64,000 nucleotides of DNA from NCBI RefSeq assembly GCF_002742625.1, contig NZ_PEBF01000001.1:3224001-3288000 (forward strand). Reading direction: 5' to 3'. The position numbers were made by a program, and so were the translations under genes. Below the pieces are notes generated by a model. The model was not told the DNA's origin and did not search any database. It saw only the letters and a program-made list of their open reading frames with translations. The DNA is from Caulobacter sp. FWC2. Lineage in GTDB: Bacteria; Pseudomonadota; Alphaproteobacteria; Caulobacterales; Caulobacteraceae. Shown here in pieces: positions 26,067 to 34,956 of this stretch; the stretch's first letter is position 1; each line of letters starts with the position of its first letter.

Positions 26067-27269
26067 TTACGAAAACGGCCTGTCGATCGAGGCCGAAGGC
26101 TTGGTGAACCAGGCCGCGCCGTCGGGCGTGACGTGGAAATGGTCTTCGAGCCGGACGCCGAACTGGTCAGGCAGCACGATCATCGGCTCGTTGGAAAAGC
26201 ACATGCCGACCGCCAGCGGGGTCGTGTCGCCGCGCACCAGGTACGGGCCTTCGTGGATCGAGAGACCGATGCCGTGGCCGGTGCGATGGGGCAGGCCCGG
26301 CAAGGCGTAGTCGGGCCCCAGGCCGTGGCGCTGAAGCACGTCGCGCGCCACCTGGTCGATCACCTCGCACGGCACGCCCGGCTTCACCGCCGCGAAGGCG
26401 GCCGCCTGGGCCTCGTGTTCGATCGCCCAGATCCGGCGATGCTCGGCGCTGGGCGTGCCGAAGACATAGGTGCGGGTGATGTCGGAGTTGTAGCCGTCGA
26501 TCTGGCAGCCGGTGTCGATCAAAACGAGGTCGCCTTCGGCCAGGCTCTGCTCGCCCGGCACGCCGTGCGGATAGGCGCTGGCGACGCCGAACTGCACCGC
26601 GCAGAAGGTCGAGCCGTTGTCGGCCCCGCAAGCGCGGTGGGCCGCGTCGATGAAGCGCTTGACCTCACCGGTGGTAATCCCCGGACGCAGGATCGCGGCG
26701 GCGCGACGGTGGACCTCCAGGGTCAGGCTCTTGGCGTATTGCAGCAAGGCCAGCTCGGCCGGCGACTTGATCCCCCGGCAACCATCGACGACCGGCGCGG
26801 CGTTGAGCACGGTGAGATCGGGCGCGGCCTTTCGGACATCGTCGAAGGCCTGGAACGACAGGGCCGGGTCGAAGGCCAGGGTCGTGACCCCCAGCGCCTT
26901 CAGCATCTTGGCGACCAAAGCGCCGGGCGCCTCGTCTTCTTGCCAGAGGCGGATCTCGGCCTCGAGCCCTAGGCTGGCCTGCAGCGAACCCAGCTCGAAG
27001 GCCGGGCAGATCATGATCGGCTCGCCCTCGACGGGCAGCAGCATGGCGACAAGGCGCTCGGTCGCGCCCCAGGCCACGCCGGCGAAATAGCGCAGGCTGG
27101 CGCCGGCCCCGATCAGCAGCGCCTGGGCGCCCAGGGCGCGCGTCAGGTCGCGCGCCTTGGCCAGGCGCGCTAGGCGCTCGGCGGCGTCGATCGGCGCGGG
27201 CCGGCCGGGCGGCGGCGAAAGGCCGGCGAGTTCCTGTTCGGCGGAGGACCCGCCAATGTCGGTCGTCAT
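26067..27269 (-). CDS. M24-family Xaa-Pro peptidase (aminopeptidase P/prolidase-like)
   Basis: 400 residues, no signal peptide, so cytoplasmic. An N-terminal creatinase-like domain is followed by the pita-bread domain with all five metal ligands in place: D252 (VLIDTG), D263 (YNSDITRT), H332 (GHGIGLSIHEGP), E361 (SNEPMI) and E375 (RLEDHF). The family cuts bonds next to proline, which fits hydroxyproline peptides. Its ATG overlaps the stop of the upstream dehydrogenase gene (ATGA), so the two are coupled. It would release free hydroxyproline or proline from imported dipeptides (inference). Confidence 0.9.
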   Translation of the reverse strand: MTTDIGGSSAEQELAGLSPPPGRPAPIDAAERLARLAKARDLTRALGAQALLIGAGASLRYFAGVAWGATERLVAMLLPVEGEPIMICPAFELGSLQASLGLEAEIRLWQEDEAPGALVAKMLKALGVTTLAFDPALSFQAFDDVRKAAPDLTVLNAAPVVDGCRGIKSPAELALLQYAKSLTLEVHRRAAAILRPGITTGEVKRFIDAAHRACGADNGSTFCAVQFGVASAYPHGVPGEQSLAEGDLVLIDTGCQIDGYNSDITRTYVFGTPSAEHRRIWAIEHEAQAAAFAAVKPGVPCEVIDQVARDVLQRHGLGPDYALPGLPHRTGHGIGLSIHEGPYLVRGDTTPLAVGMCFSNEPMIVLPDQFGVRLEDHFHVTPDGAAWFTKPSASIDRPFS

Positions 27270-28531
27270 GCCGCGATCTCCTTGGCGCGCCGCGTGGCGC
27301 CGGGCGCGAAACGGTCCAGGTCGAAGGGCGTCAGGTCAACCGGCGTCGCACCGCCGCCCGCTAGGGCGGTGACGATCTCGCCGGTCGTCGCCGCCAGGGT
27401 CAGGCCCAGATGCTGATGTCCGAAGGCGTAGATCAGGTTGGACGCGCGACGGCTGACGCCGATGGCCGGCAGATAGTCGGGCAAGGTCGGGCGCGCGCCC
27501 ATCCACTGGCTGCGCGGCGCCGCCATCGGCAGGCCCAATTCGTCGACATGCCGGTGCAGCCGCGCCCACTTGCGCGGGTCGGCCGGCGAATCCTGGCGGG
27601 CGAACTCGACGAAGCTGGCCGCCCGCAGCCGGTCTCCGAAGCGGGTGACGATCATCGAGCGGTCCTCGAAGACCACCGGCGGCAGATCGCCCCACGCGCC
27701 GACATCGCCTTCGATGTGATAGCCGCGCTCGGCGACGATGGGCGCAACGTGGCCCAGCCCTCTCATCAAAGCGCCGCTGCCGACGCCGGCGGCCAGGACG
27801 AGCTGATCGGGCCGCAAAACCTCGCCGTCATCCAACGCGACGACAGCGCGACCACCCTCGCGCCGGAGCGCCGTGACCCGCGCCGACCGTATCGTCCCGC
27901 CCAAGGCCGTGAAGGCCTCGCGCAGGGCCCGCAGCGCCAGGCCCGGATCGCTGATCTGGCCGCTGTTCTCGAAACGCAGGCCGCCCGCCGGGGCGATGGC
28001 CAGGCGGCTGGCGACCTCCAGCAACTCAACGCCTTGCAGATCGCGCGTGCGCGCCTGGCCGATGTCCGTGGCGCCCCAGGCCGCCCTGCCCTTTTCGGCG
28101 CTGGCCAGGGTTTCCCAGACGACGATGTGGCCGCGCTCTCGCAGCAGATTCGGCCGGCCGGCCGCCTCGGCGAGCCGTCTCCAGGCTGGAACCGCGTCTT
28201 CCAGCAGCGCGCCCAGCGCCGCCTTCCCATGATCGAAAGCGTCCGGCGCGCAGGCCTGGACATAGCGTCCCGCCCAGCCGCTCCATGAGAGAATGTCGGC
28301 GAATCTGAAGTCCAGAGCTCCGCCGCGCGGAAACCACCGCGCTGGCGCCGATTTCAGCGCCTTCATGGAGGCGATCGGCTCGACCTGTTCGATGGCGATA
28401 TGGCCGGCATTGCCCCACGACGCCGACGGACCAGCGCTCTCATCGATGAGCAGCACCTCGACGCCCGCGCGCCGAAGATCCAGTGCGCAGGCAAGCCCGA
28501 CGACACCTGCGCCGACAACGACGATACTCAT
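27266..28531 (-). CDS. FAD-dependent D-amino-acid dehydrogenase, likely D-hydroxyproline dehydrogenase
   Basis: 421 residues. N-terminal FAD-binding motif 'IVVVGAGVVGLACALDLRRAGVEVLLIDE', a DAO-type substrate domain, and a C-terminal FAD-contact region ('WMGARPTLPDYLPAIGVSRRASNLIYAFGHQHLGLTLAATTGEIV'). By context with the 4-hydroxyproline epimerase and the pyrroline-4-hydroxy-2-carboxylate deaminase, it should oxidise cis-4-hydroxy-D-proline to Delta1-pyrroline-4-hydroxy-2-carboxylate, passing electrons to the respiratory chain. It diverges from the deaminase gene across a 75-bp region with the shared operator. A related DadA-like role is possible, but the neighbours favour hydroxyproline. 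Confidence 0.85.
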   Translation of the reverse strand: MSIVVVGAGVVGLACALDLRRAGVEVLLIDESAGPSASWGNAGHIAIEQVEPIASMKALKSAPARWFPRGGALDFRFADILSWSGWAGRYVQACAPDAFDHGKAALGALLEDAVPAWRRLAEAAGRPNLLRERGHIVVWETLASAEKGRAAWGATDIGQARTRDLQGVELLEVASRLAIAPAGGLRFENSGQISDPGLALRALREAFTALGGTIRSARVTALRREGGRAVVALDDGEVLRPDQLVLAAGVGSGALMRGLGHVAPIVAERGYHIEGDVGAWGDLPPVVFEDRSMIVTRFGDRLRAASFVEFARQDSPADPRKWARLHRHVDELGLPMAAPRSQWMGARPTLPDYLPAIGVSRRASNLIYAFGHQHLGLTLAATTGEIVTALAGGGATPVDLTPFDLDRFAPGATRRAKEIAA

Positions 28532-28568
28532 TGGATAGCCACCAGGCCTTTACCTCCAGATCTCATAT

Positions 28569-28583
28569 CGTATATGGTAGACG
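28569..28583. promoter_or_regulatory. CGTAT-N5-AGACG operator in the Hyp divergent promoter
   Basis: CGTAT-ATGGT-AGACG, one base away from the CGTAT-N5-ATACG dyad seen at other promoters of this region. It lies between the divergent starts of the dehydrogenase (28531) and deaminase (28607) genes. The GntR at 30633 is the candidate binder. Confidence 0.55.
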
Positions 28584-28606
28584 AACATCACAGAGGTGCA
28601 AGCGGT

Positions 28607-29506
28607 ATGAATTCGATCTCCTGGCGCGGCGTCTATCCAGCGGCGACCACTCAATTCAATGCGGACTCGTCGATCGACTTCGAGGCGAGTCAGGGCGTCC
28701 TCGACGCCCTGATCAAGGACGGCGTCCACGGGCTCATCGTGCTCGGCACCTGCGGCGAAAACAACTCGCTTGACGCCGATGAGAAGCGCGCCGCGCTGAA
28801 ATCCGCCGTGGAAGTGGTCGCGGGGCGCGTTCCGGTAGTGGTCGGTGTCTCTGAAATGACCACCGACCGCGCCGCCAAGTTCGCCAAGGACGCCGAAGCG
28901 ATCGGCGCCGACGCCCTGATGGTGCTGCCGGCCATGGTCTATGTGCCGACGGAGCTGGAGCTGGAGAATCACTTCCGCACGGTCGCGGCGGCGACCAGCC
29001 TGCCGCTCATGCTCTACAACAACCCGCCGGCCTATCGCGTCTCGATCACCACCAGCGTGCTGCAGCGCCTGGCCGACGTGCCCAACATCGTGGCCGTCAA
29101 GGAAAGCGCGCCCGACACCCGCCGCTTCACCGACCTGCTCAACGTGTTCGGCGATCGCTACATCCTGATGGCCGGCCTGGACGACGTCGCGCTGGAAGGC
29201 CTGTTGCTGGGCGCCCACGGCTGGGTCTCGGGCCTGACCAGCGCCTTCCCGCAGGAATCGGTGGCCCTGGTGGCCGCCATCGACCGCGGCGACCTGGTCG
29301 AGGCCCTGAAGATCTACCGCTGGTTCATGCCGCTGCTGCACCTCGACGCCGAACATGATCTCGTCCAGTCTATCAAGCTGGCCGAGCAGATCATGGGCCG
29401 GGGCTCCGAGCGCGTCCGCGCGCCGCGCCTGCCGCTGGCCGGAGCCCGTCGCGCCGAGGTGACGGCCATGGTCGAGAAGGCCGCGGCGACCCGTCCCGTC
29501 GGTTAG
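28607..29506 (+). CDS. DHDPS-family protein, likely pyrroline-4-hydroxy-2-carboxylate deaminase
   Basis: 299 residues, a dihydrodipicolinate synthase/N-acetylneuraminate lyase-type (beta/alpha)8 barrel. Schiff-base lysine K165 in NIVAVKES and catalytic tyrosine Y137 in LMLYNNPP are present; the phosphate/carboxylate loop reads GTCGENNSL. In the hydroxyproline pathway this family deaminates the dehydrogenase product to alpha-ketoglutarate semialdehyde. I chose the ATG at 28607, which follows AGAGGTG; upstream in-frame starts run into the promoter. The epimerase gene follows after 15 bp. Without context it could be another DapA-like lyase; the neighbours make the Hyp role likely. Confidence 0.85.
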   Translation: MNSISWRGVYPAATTQFNADSSIDFEASQGVLDALIKDGVHGLIVLGTCGENNSLDADEKRAALKSAVEVVAGRVPVVVGVSEMTTDRAAKFAKDAEAIGADALMVLPAMVYVPTELELENHFRTVAAATSLPLMLYNNPPAYRVSITTSVLQRLADVPNIVAVKESAPDTRRFTDLLNVFGDRYILMAGLDDVALEGLLLGAHGWVSGLTSAFPQESVALVAAIDRGDLVEALKIYRWFMPLLHLDAEHDLVQSIKLAEQIMGRGSERVRAPRLPLAGARRAEVTAMVEKAAATRPVG

Positions 29507-29521
29507 GAATCCCCATCAGCC

Positions 29522-30520
29522 ATGCGTCACATTTTCTTCTGTATTGACGGCCATACCGCCGGCAATCCCGTACGGCTGATCGTCGGCGGCGCGCCCCTGC
29601 TCCGGGGCGCGTCGATGAGCGAGCGGCGCCAGGACTTCCTGGAGCGCTTCGACTGGATCCGCACGGGCCTGATGTTCGAACCGCGCGGCCACGACATGAT
29701 GTCCGGCGGCTTCCTCTATCCGCCGACCCGCGAAGACACCGAGGCCGGCATCCTGTTCGTCGAGACCAGCGGCTGCCTGCCGATGTGCGGCCACGGCACG
29801 ATCGGCATGGTCACCTTCGCCCTGGAGAACGGCCTGATCACCCCGCGCGTCCCGGGCCGCCTGAAGCTGGAAGTGCCGGCCGGCGTCATCGACATCGAGT
29901 ACAGGACGCAAGGCGACAAGGTCACGGCGGTGAAGATCGTCAACGTGCCGGGCTATCTGGCGGTGACCGACATCGAGATCGACGTTCCGGGCCTGGGCCC
30001 TCTGAAGCTGGATGTCGCCTATGGCGGCAACTTCTACGCCATCGTCGAGCCGCAGGGCGCCTATACGGGTCTCGAGGCGTTCAGCGCCCAGGACATCCTG
30101 CACTACAGCCCCATCGTCCGCGAACTGGTGCGCGAGAAGACCACCCCGGTCCACCCGCTGGACCCGACCATCCGTGGCGTCAGCCACGTGCTGTGGGCCG
30201 ACGGCCCCAGCGCCGAAGACGCCGATGGGCGTAACGCGGTGTTCTATGGCGACAAGGCCATCGACCGCAGCCCCTGCGGCACCGGCACCTCGGCCCGCCT
30301 GGCCCACCTTCACGCCAAGAACAGGCTCAAGGTCGGCGAGACCTTCGTGCACGAGAGCTTCATTCGCAGCCGTTTCATCGGCAAGGTCGAAGCGGAAACG
30401 ACGATCGGGGACCAGCCCGCGATCATTCCGTCCGTCGAGGGCTCGGCGATCTCGACGGGCTTCAATACGATCTGGATCGATCAGGCCGACCAGTTCTGGC
30501 GAGGTTTTCAAGTCGTTTAA
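29522..30520 (+). CDS. 4-hydroxyproline 2-epimerase (proline racemase family)
   Basis: 332 residues, proline racemase superfamily. Both catalytic cysteines are present: C89 in LPMCGHGTIG and C252 in DRSPCGTGTSA, which distinguishes racemases/epimerases from the dehydratases that replace one Cys. The opening 'IDGHTAGNPVRLIVGG' is typical of the 4-hydroxyproline epimerase branch. It converts trans-4-hydroxy-L-proline to cis-4-hydroxy-D-proline, the first step of the pathway whose next two enzymes are encoded beside it. Cytoplasmic. Proline racemase or 3-hydroxyproline activity cannot be excluded, but the gene set fits 4-hydroxyproline. Confidence 0.92.
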   Translation: MRHIFFCIDGHTAGNPVRLIVGGAPLLRGASMSERRQDFLERFDWIRTGLMFEPRGHDMMSGGFLYPPTREDTEAGILFVETSGCLPMCGHGTIGMVTFALENGLITPRVPGRLKLEVPAGVIDIEYRTQGDKVTAVKIVNVPGYLAVTDIEIDVPGLGPLKLDVAYGGNFYAIVEPQGAYTGLEAFSAQDILHYSPIVRELVREKTTPVHPLDPTIRGVSHVLWADGPSAEDADGRNAVFYGDKAIDRSPCGTGTSARLAHLHAKNRLKVGETFVHESFIRSRFIGKVEAETTIGDQPAIIPSVEGSAISTGFNTIWIDQADQFWRGFQVV

Positions 30521-30632
30521 AGCGTGGACGGCGATTTCTTATTTGCACTGGCCGGTTACAGGGACCTATGACCGTTAAGGGCGCGCGTCGCGTCGCCAAG
30601 CCTTTGTGCTTCTTCAGAGATACGCCCACCCG

Positions 30633-31280
30633 ATGACCATCGTCGTCCGCACCCTCTCCGACCAGACCTACGAGCTGGTCCGCAAGCGCATCCTGATGGG
30701 CCAGATGGGTCCGGGGACGCCGGTGCGACAGGACACGATCGCCGAGGAGCTGGGGGTCAGCAAGATTCCGCTGCGCGAGGCTCTGAGCCGGCTGGAGCAG
30801 GACGGGCTGCTCAGCTCCTATCCCAACCGCGGCTATGTGGTGCGGCCGCTGTCGGCGGACGAGGCCAACGAGGTGTTCGAGCTGCGCCTGAAGCTGGAGC
30901 CCAGCGCCACGGCCGCCGGATCCAAGAAGGCCACGCCCGAGGACCAGCAGAAGGTCAAGACCGCCCTGGCGGCGCTCGAAACGGCCCAGCAGACCGGCGC
31001 GCCGGGCGACCACGTGTCGATGAACCGCGCCTTCCACATGGCGATGATCCGCCCCTCTGGCGGCCTGGTCACCTACCAGCTGCTGGAGCGCCTTCAGGTC
31101 CTGGCCGAGCGCTATGTGCGCGTCCACCTGGAGCCGTACGGCCGCGAGGCCCGCGCCGCCGAGGAGCATCGCGAGCTGCTGGACGTCTGGCTCCGGGGCG
31201 ACGCGGCCAAGGTCGAGTCCCTGACAGCCGCCCACATTCGCGGTACGATGAAGGACCTGCAGCAGCAGCTGTCGGCCTAA
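30633..31280 (+). CDS. GntR-family (FCD) regulator of the hydroxyproline locus
   Basis: 215 residues. Winged helix at about 8-72 ('TYELVRKRILMGQMGPGTPVRQDTIAEELGVSKIPLREALSRLEQDGLLSSYPNRGYVVRPLS') and FCD effector domain with 'MNRAFHMAMIRPSGG' and two further His ('EEHRELL', 'AAHIRGTM'). It lies 112 bp after the epimerase gene in the same direction. Hyp catabolic clusters commonly carry such a regulator. A repeated CGTAT-N5-ATACG-like site at five promoters within 23 kb makes it the best candidate for a local regulator. The start at 30633 is preferred; no strong ribosome site is visible. Confidence 0.88.
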   Translation: MTIVVRTLSDQTYELVRKRILMGQMGPGTPVRQDTIAEELGVSKIPLREALSRLEQDGLLSSYPNRGYVVRPLSADEANEVFELRLKLEPSATAAGSKKATPEDQQKVKTALAALETAQQTGAPGDHVSMNRAFHMAMIRPSGGLVTYQLLERLQVLAERYVRVHLEPYGREARAAEEHRELLDVWLRGDAAKVESLTAAHIRGTMKDLQQQLSA

Positions 31281-31290
31281 CGCTCTCGGA

Positions 31291-32514
31291 TCAGCGCCGC
31301 CGCGCCGTGATGATGGTGTCGATCTCGTCCGTGCGGGGGTTGATGAACTCCAGTTGGACGCGGCCATCAGCCTGGGTCTTGACCGTGGCGGGGACCGAGC
31401 TGTTGGTCAGCACCCAGCCGGCGGGCAACACCACGGTGTTCAGCGGCCTGCCGAACGCGCGCCGCCAGACCAGTTCGTCGCCGACCAGCTTGTAGCGCTC
31501 GGCGTCGGTATAGGTCTCGCTGAAGCGCAGGCGCGCACTCTGACCTGCCTTCACGGGATCGAAGTGGAAGACGATCGCCTCCGTCTCGGGCGTGACGCCC
31601 TTCTGGTCGGGCGCGGCCTTCAGGATGTCGTTCCCCTTCAGCATCTCCCACTTCAGGGCCGCCCCGGTGTCGAGATCGCGCGCCGACGGCTTTGACGCGG
31701 CGCTGCCGGCCCGCACGACGTTGACATAGACGCCCACGCCCGGCCGGGTCTCGGTGTAGTCGTGATAGAGATCGAAGCTGTGGGTTTCCGGCGGCTGCAG
31801 GAAATACATGATCTCGCGGTTCTGGTAGGCGCGCTCGTCCAGCGCCTTGGCCAGGGAGGAGACAGCCGGCTTCAGGTTCGGCGAGGGCAGCGCCTTGATG
31901 ACCAGCGGGGCCTGGGCTGGAGTGTTGTTCCAGAAGGCGATCTTGATGCGGCCGTCGGCCTCCTGCAGCACCTGGGCCGGATAGTTGCAGGACACCAGCT
32001 CATAGCCGGCCGGCAGGACCACCGCGTTGCGCTTCACGCCCAGCGGCCGGTCGAAGACGATCAGGTCGCCCTCCTGATAGTAGCTCTTGGCGTCCTCGTA
32101 GGTCTTGTCGATCAGCACCCGGCCCTCGCCGCCGTCGGCCGGCACGGGACGGGCCAGCTCGACGCGGATGTAGCTGCCGTCGGGGCTCGCGCCACGCACG
32201 CCGCCGGCCTTGGCGACATCGCCGGGCACGACCTCGAACTTCAGCGGCTTGCCGGTGGCGCGGTCATTGACCCGCTCGTCGGTGGCCACACTCCCCTGCC
32301 GGATCGGGTTGTAGTAGGCGGTCGCGCCGGGCGTGCTAGCGGTGATCTCGTAGACGATCCGGAACTTGTGACTGCCCGGGCCGAGCAGTTCGTAACGGGT
32401 ATAGCCGTCGGACTCGGTCTGCTGGAGCGGCTGCGCCGTCGTCTGGGCGTGCAGCGGCGCCGCCAGCAGCAGCGTCAGGGCCGTCCCGGCCAGCGTCTTG
32501 CGAAATACCGACAT
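31291..32514 (-). CDS. Secreted protein with two repeated beta domains, family not recognised
   Basis: 407 residues with a signal peptide (MSVFRKTLAGTALTLLLAAPLHA). It shows an internal duplication. 'HKFRIVYEITASTPGATAYYNPIRQGS' in the first half matches 'HSFDLYHDYTETRPGVGVYVNVVRAGS' in the second. 'NAVVLPAGYELVSCNYPAQVLQEADGRIKIAFWN' matches 'NTVVLPAGWVLTNSSVPATVKTQADGRVQLEFIN'. No catalytic motif was found. It diverges from the DPP-IV-like gene across a promoter with a strong copy of the shared operator, so it belongs to the same regulon. A periplasmic binding or peptidase-support role is possible, but no function is assigned. The ATG at 32514 opens the signal peptide. Confidence 0.8.
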   Translation of the reverse strand: MSVFRKTLAGTALTLLLAAPLHAQTTAQPLQQTESDGYTRYELLGPGSHKFRIVYEITASTPGATAYYNPIRQGSVATDERVNDRATGKPLKFEVVPGDVAKAGGVRGASPDGSYIRVELARPVPADGGEGRVLIDKTYEDAKSYYQEGDLIVFDRPLGVKRNAVVLPAGYELVSCNYPAQVLQEADGRIKIAFWNNTPAQAPLVIKALPSPNLKPAVSSLAKALDERAYQNREIMYFLQPPETHSFDLYHDYTETRPGVGVYVNVVRAGSAASKPSARDLDTGAALKWEMLKGNDILKAAPDQKGVTPETEAIVFHFDPVKAGQSARLRFSETYTDAERYKLVGDELVWRRAFGRPLNTVVLPAGWVLTNSSVPATVKTQADGRVQLEFINPRTDEIDTIITARRR

Positions 32515-32553
32515 GCTTCCCTCCCCTTTGGGCTTCACCTCGCCAAGCCCCAC

Positions 32554-32568
32554 CGTATACATAATACG
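32554..32568. promoter_or_regulatory. CGTAT-N5-ATACG operator, divergent promoter
   Basis: Perfect 5-5-5 inverted repeat CGTAT-ACATA-ATACG in the 84 bp between the secreted duplicated protein (minus) and the S9 peptidase (plus). Positioned to control both genes. Confidence 0.7.
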
Positions 32569-32598
32569 ATAACTCGACGAGCGTCCTGGGGACTGTAC

Positions 32599-34896
32599 AT
32601 GCGGACTGGCGGAATGATCCTATTGGCGTTGGCCGTGCAGGCGACGCCGGCCCTGAGCCAAGTCACCGCTCAGGACATGACCCGCTCTCTGCGGCTGCGC
32701 GAGACGCAGATGTACCTGACGCGCGACATCGCCGATCCGGCCGCCTGGTCGGGCGACGACAAGCTCTTCTACCGCAAGACCGTCGAGGGCGGCTTCGCCT
32801 TCGTGACCTACGACGTGAAGACCGGCGCCAAGACGCCCAGTTTCGACCAAGCCCGTATCGCGGCGGGCCTAGGCAAGGCCGCGGGCGCGAGCTTCGACCC
32901 GCTGCGGCTGCCGTTCGAGAGCTTTACCTTCGCCGACAACGGCGCGGCGATCCGCTTTTCGTTCAACGAGACCGGCTGGCGCTGTGCGCTGACCGACTTC
33001 ACGTGCGCCGAAGCGCCGAGATCGGGCCGCCCCAGCGGCTTCGGCGTGGTGCGCGACCTCTCCGTCCCCGCCGATAACCACCCTCGCCGCTCGCCTGACG
33101 GCCAGTGGGAGGCCCATGTCGAGAACTTCAACATCGCCGTGCGCCCGGTCGGCGGCGCCTGGAAGCGGCTCAGCACCGACGGCTCGGACGCCAACTTCTA
33201 CGATCCGGAATCGATCGTCTGGTCGCCGGACTCCGCCAAGCTGGCCGCCTACCGCGTGCGTCCCGGCTTCCGCCGCATCGTCACCCGCGTCGAGGCCCGC
33301 CCCGCCGACCAGGTGCAGCCCAAGCTCCAGACCCAGCTCTATCCCAAGCCCGGCGATGCTGTGGACATCGAGCAGCCGGTCATCTTCCAGGTCGCCGAGG
33401 GCAAGCCGCTGTCGACGCCGAGCGACCTGTTCGCCAACCCTTACGACCTCTCCAAGCTGGAGTGGCGCAAGGACAGCGCCACGGTGTCCTTCATCTACGA
33501 ACAGCGCGGCCACCAACTGGCCCGCGTCATCGAGATCGACGCCAAGACCGGCGCACCGCGCGCCGTGGTCACCGAGACGGCCAAGACCTTCATCAACGAA
33601 GGCCGCCGCTTCCGGCAGGACATCGACAACGGCCGCGAGGTCCTGTGGATGTCCGAGCGCGACGGCTGGAACCACCTCTACCTGTTCGACGGCAAGACGG
33701 GCGCGGTGAAGACCCAGATCACCAAAGGCCCGTGGGTGGTGCGCCAGGTGTTGAAGGTCGACGAGGCCAAGCGCCAGATCTACTTCGCCGCCAGCGGCAT
33801 GGTCGCCGGCCAGGATCCCTACTTCCAGCACGTCTACCGCATCGGTTTCGACGGCAAGGGACTGACGGCCCTGACCACCGCCGACGCCTATCACGACGTG
33901 GCCCTGTCGCCAGACGCCAGCCTCTATGTCGACACCTACTCGCGCATCGACCTGCCGCCGGTCTCGGAGCTGCGCCGCACTAGCGACCTGGGCCTGGTCG
34001 CCACGCTGGAAAAGCCCGACATCAGCCAGCTGGTCGCCGCCGGCTTCAAGCCGCCCGAGCCGTTCGTCGCCAAGGGCCGCGACGGCAAGACTGACATCTA
34101 TGGCCTGATCGTCCGTCCACGGAATTTCGATCCAACCAGGCGCTATCCGGTGATCGAGAACATCTATGCCGGCCCGCACGCCAGCTTCGTGCCCAAGACC
34201 TGGTGGCCGTTCGGCTATCACGCGGGCGGCGACAAGGTGGTGGGCATGCAGTCGCTGGCCGACCTTGGCTTTATCGTCGTCCAGATCGACGGCATGGGCA
34301 CGCTGAACCGCTCGAAGGCCTTCCACGACGTGGCCTGGAAGAACCTGGCCGACTCCGGCTTCCCCGACCGCATCCTCTGGCACAAGGCCGTTGCGGCCAA
34401 GTATCCCTGGTACGACGTAAACCGCGTCGGCATCTACGGCGGCTCGGCTGGCGGCCAGTCGACCGCCCTGGCCCTGCTCTACCATCCGGAATTCTACAAG
34501 GTCGGGGTGGCCTTCGCCGGCTGCTACGACAACCGCATGGACAAGATCAGCTGGAACGAGCAGTGGCTGGGCTGGCCCGTCGACCAGAGCTATTCGGCCG
34601 CCTCGGCGATCGACAACGCCTGGCGGCTGCAGGGCAAGCTGCTGATGATCGTCGGCGAGCAGGACAAGAACGTCGACCCCGCCTCGACCCTGCAGTTCGC
34701 CGACGCCCTGATCAAGGCCGACAAGGAATTCGACCTGCTAGTCGTGCCCGGCGAAGGCCACTCGGTCGGCCGCTCCACCGGCCCGATCGACTACGGCCAG
34801 CGCAAGGAATTCGAGTTCTTCCTGCGCCACCTGGCCGGCCAGGAGCCGCCGAACTGGAACGCCCGCGCGATGGTCACCCCGGTGGCGGCGCGCTGA
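32599..34896 (+). CDS. Secreted S9 dipeptidyl-peptidase IV-like serine peptidase
   Basis: 765 residues. Short signal peptide (MRTGGMILLALAVQATPALS), eight-bladed DPPIV_N propeller (about 90-480) and an alpha/beta-hydrolase catalytic domain. The triad is S616 in YGGSAGGQS, D689 in VGEQDKNVD and H721 in PGEGHSVG. The family removes N-terminal Xaa-Pro dipeptides, and several members accept hydroxyproline-rich peptides. I chose the ATG at 32599, which follows GGGGA; the open frame further upstream is antisense to the neighbour. It shares a divergent operator-bearing promoter with the duplicated secreted protein. Confidence 0.92.
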   Translation: MRTGGMILLALAVQATPALSQVTAQDMTRSLRLRETQMYLTRDIADPAAWSGDDKLFYRKTVEGGFAFVTYDVKTGAKTPSFDQARIAAGLGKAAGASFDPLRLPFESFTFADNGAAIRFSFNETGWRCALTDFTCAEAPRSGRPSGFGVVRDLSVPADNHPRRSPDGQWEAHVENFNIAVRPVGGAWKRLSTDGSDANFYDPESIVWSPDSAKLAAYRVRPGFRRIVTRVEARPADQVQPKLQTQLYPKPGDAVDIEQPVIFQVAEGKPLSTPSDLFANPYDLSKLEWRKDSATVSFIYEQRGHQLARVIEIDAKTGAPRAVVTETAKTFINEGRRFRQDIDNGREVLWMSERDGWNHLYLFDGKTGAVKTQITKGPWVVRQVLKVDEAKRQIYFAASGMVAGQDPYFQHVYRIGFDGKGLTALTTADAYHDVALSPDASLYVDTYSRIDLPPVSELRRTSDLGLVATLEKPDISQLVAAGFKPPEPFVAKGRDGKTDIYGLIVRPRNFDPTRRYPVIENIYAGPHASFVPKTWWPFGYHAGGDKVVGMQSLADLGFIVVQIDGMGTLNRSKAFHDVAWKNLADSGFPDRILWHKAVAAKYPWYDVNRVGIYGGSAGGQSTALALLYHPEFYKVGVAFAGCYDNRMDKISWNEQWLGWPVDQSYSAASAIDNAWRLQGKLLMIVGEQDKNVDPASTLQFADALIKADKEFDLLVVPGEGHSVGRSTGPIDYGQRKEFEFFLRHLAGQEPPNWNARAMVTPVAAR

Positions 34897-34904
34897 AACG
34901 AAAA

Positions 34905-34933
34905 ACGCTCCCGATCGGTGTGATCGGGAGCGT
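34905..34933. terminator. Bidirectional terminator between convergent genes
   Basis: Perfect 12-bp stem ACGCTCCCGATC / GATCGGGAGCGT with loop GGTGT. On the minus strand it is followed by TTTTTCG, ending the seven-gene operon; on the plus strand it ends the S9 peptidase gene. Confidence 0.88.
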
Positions 34934-34956
34934 CTTCAGTCAGCAGAGCGGCCCGT

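Noticed and set aside
31762..32598. Upstream extension of the S9 peptidase frame
   Set aside because: Antisense to the duplicated secreted protein and crosses its promoter; the signal peptide begins at 32599.
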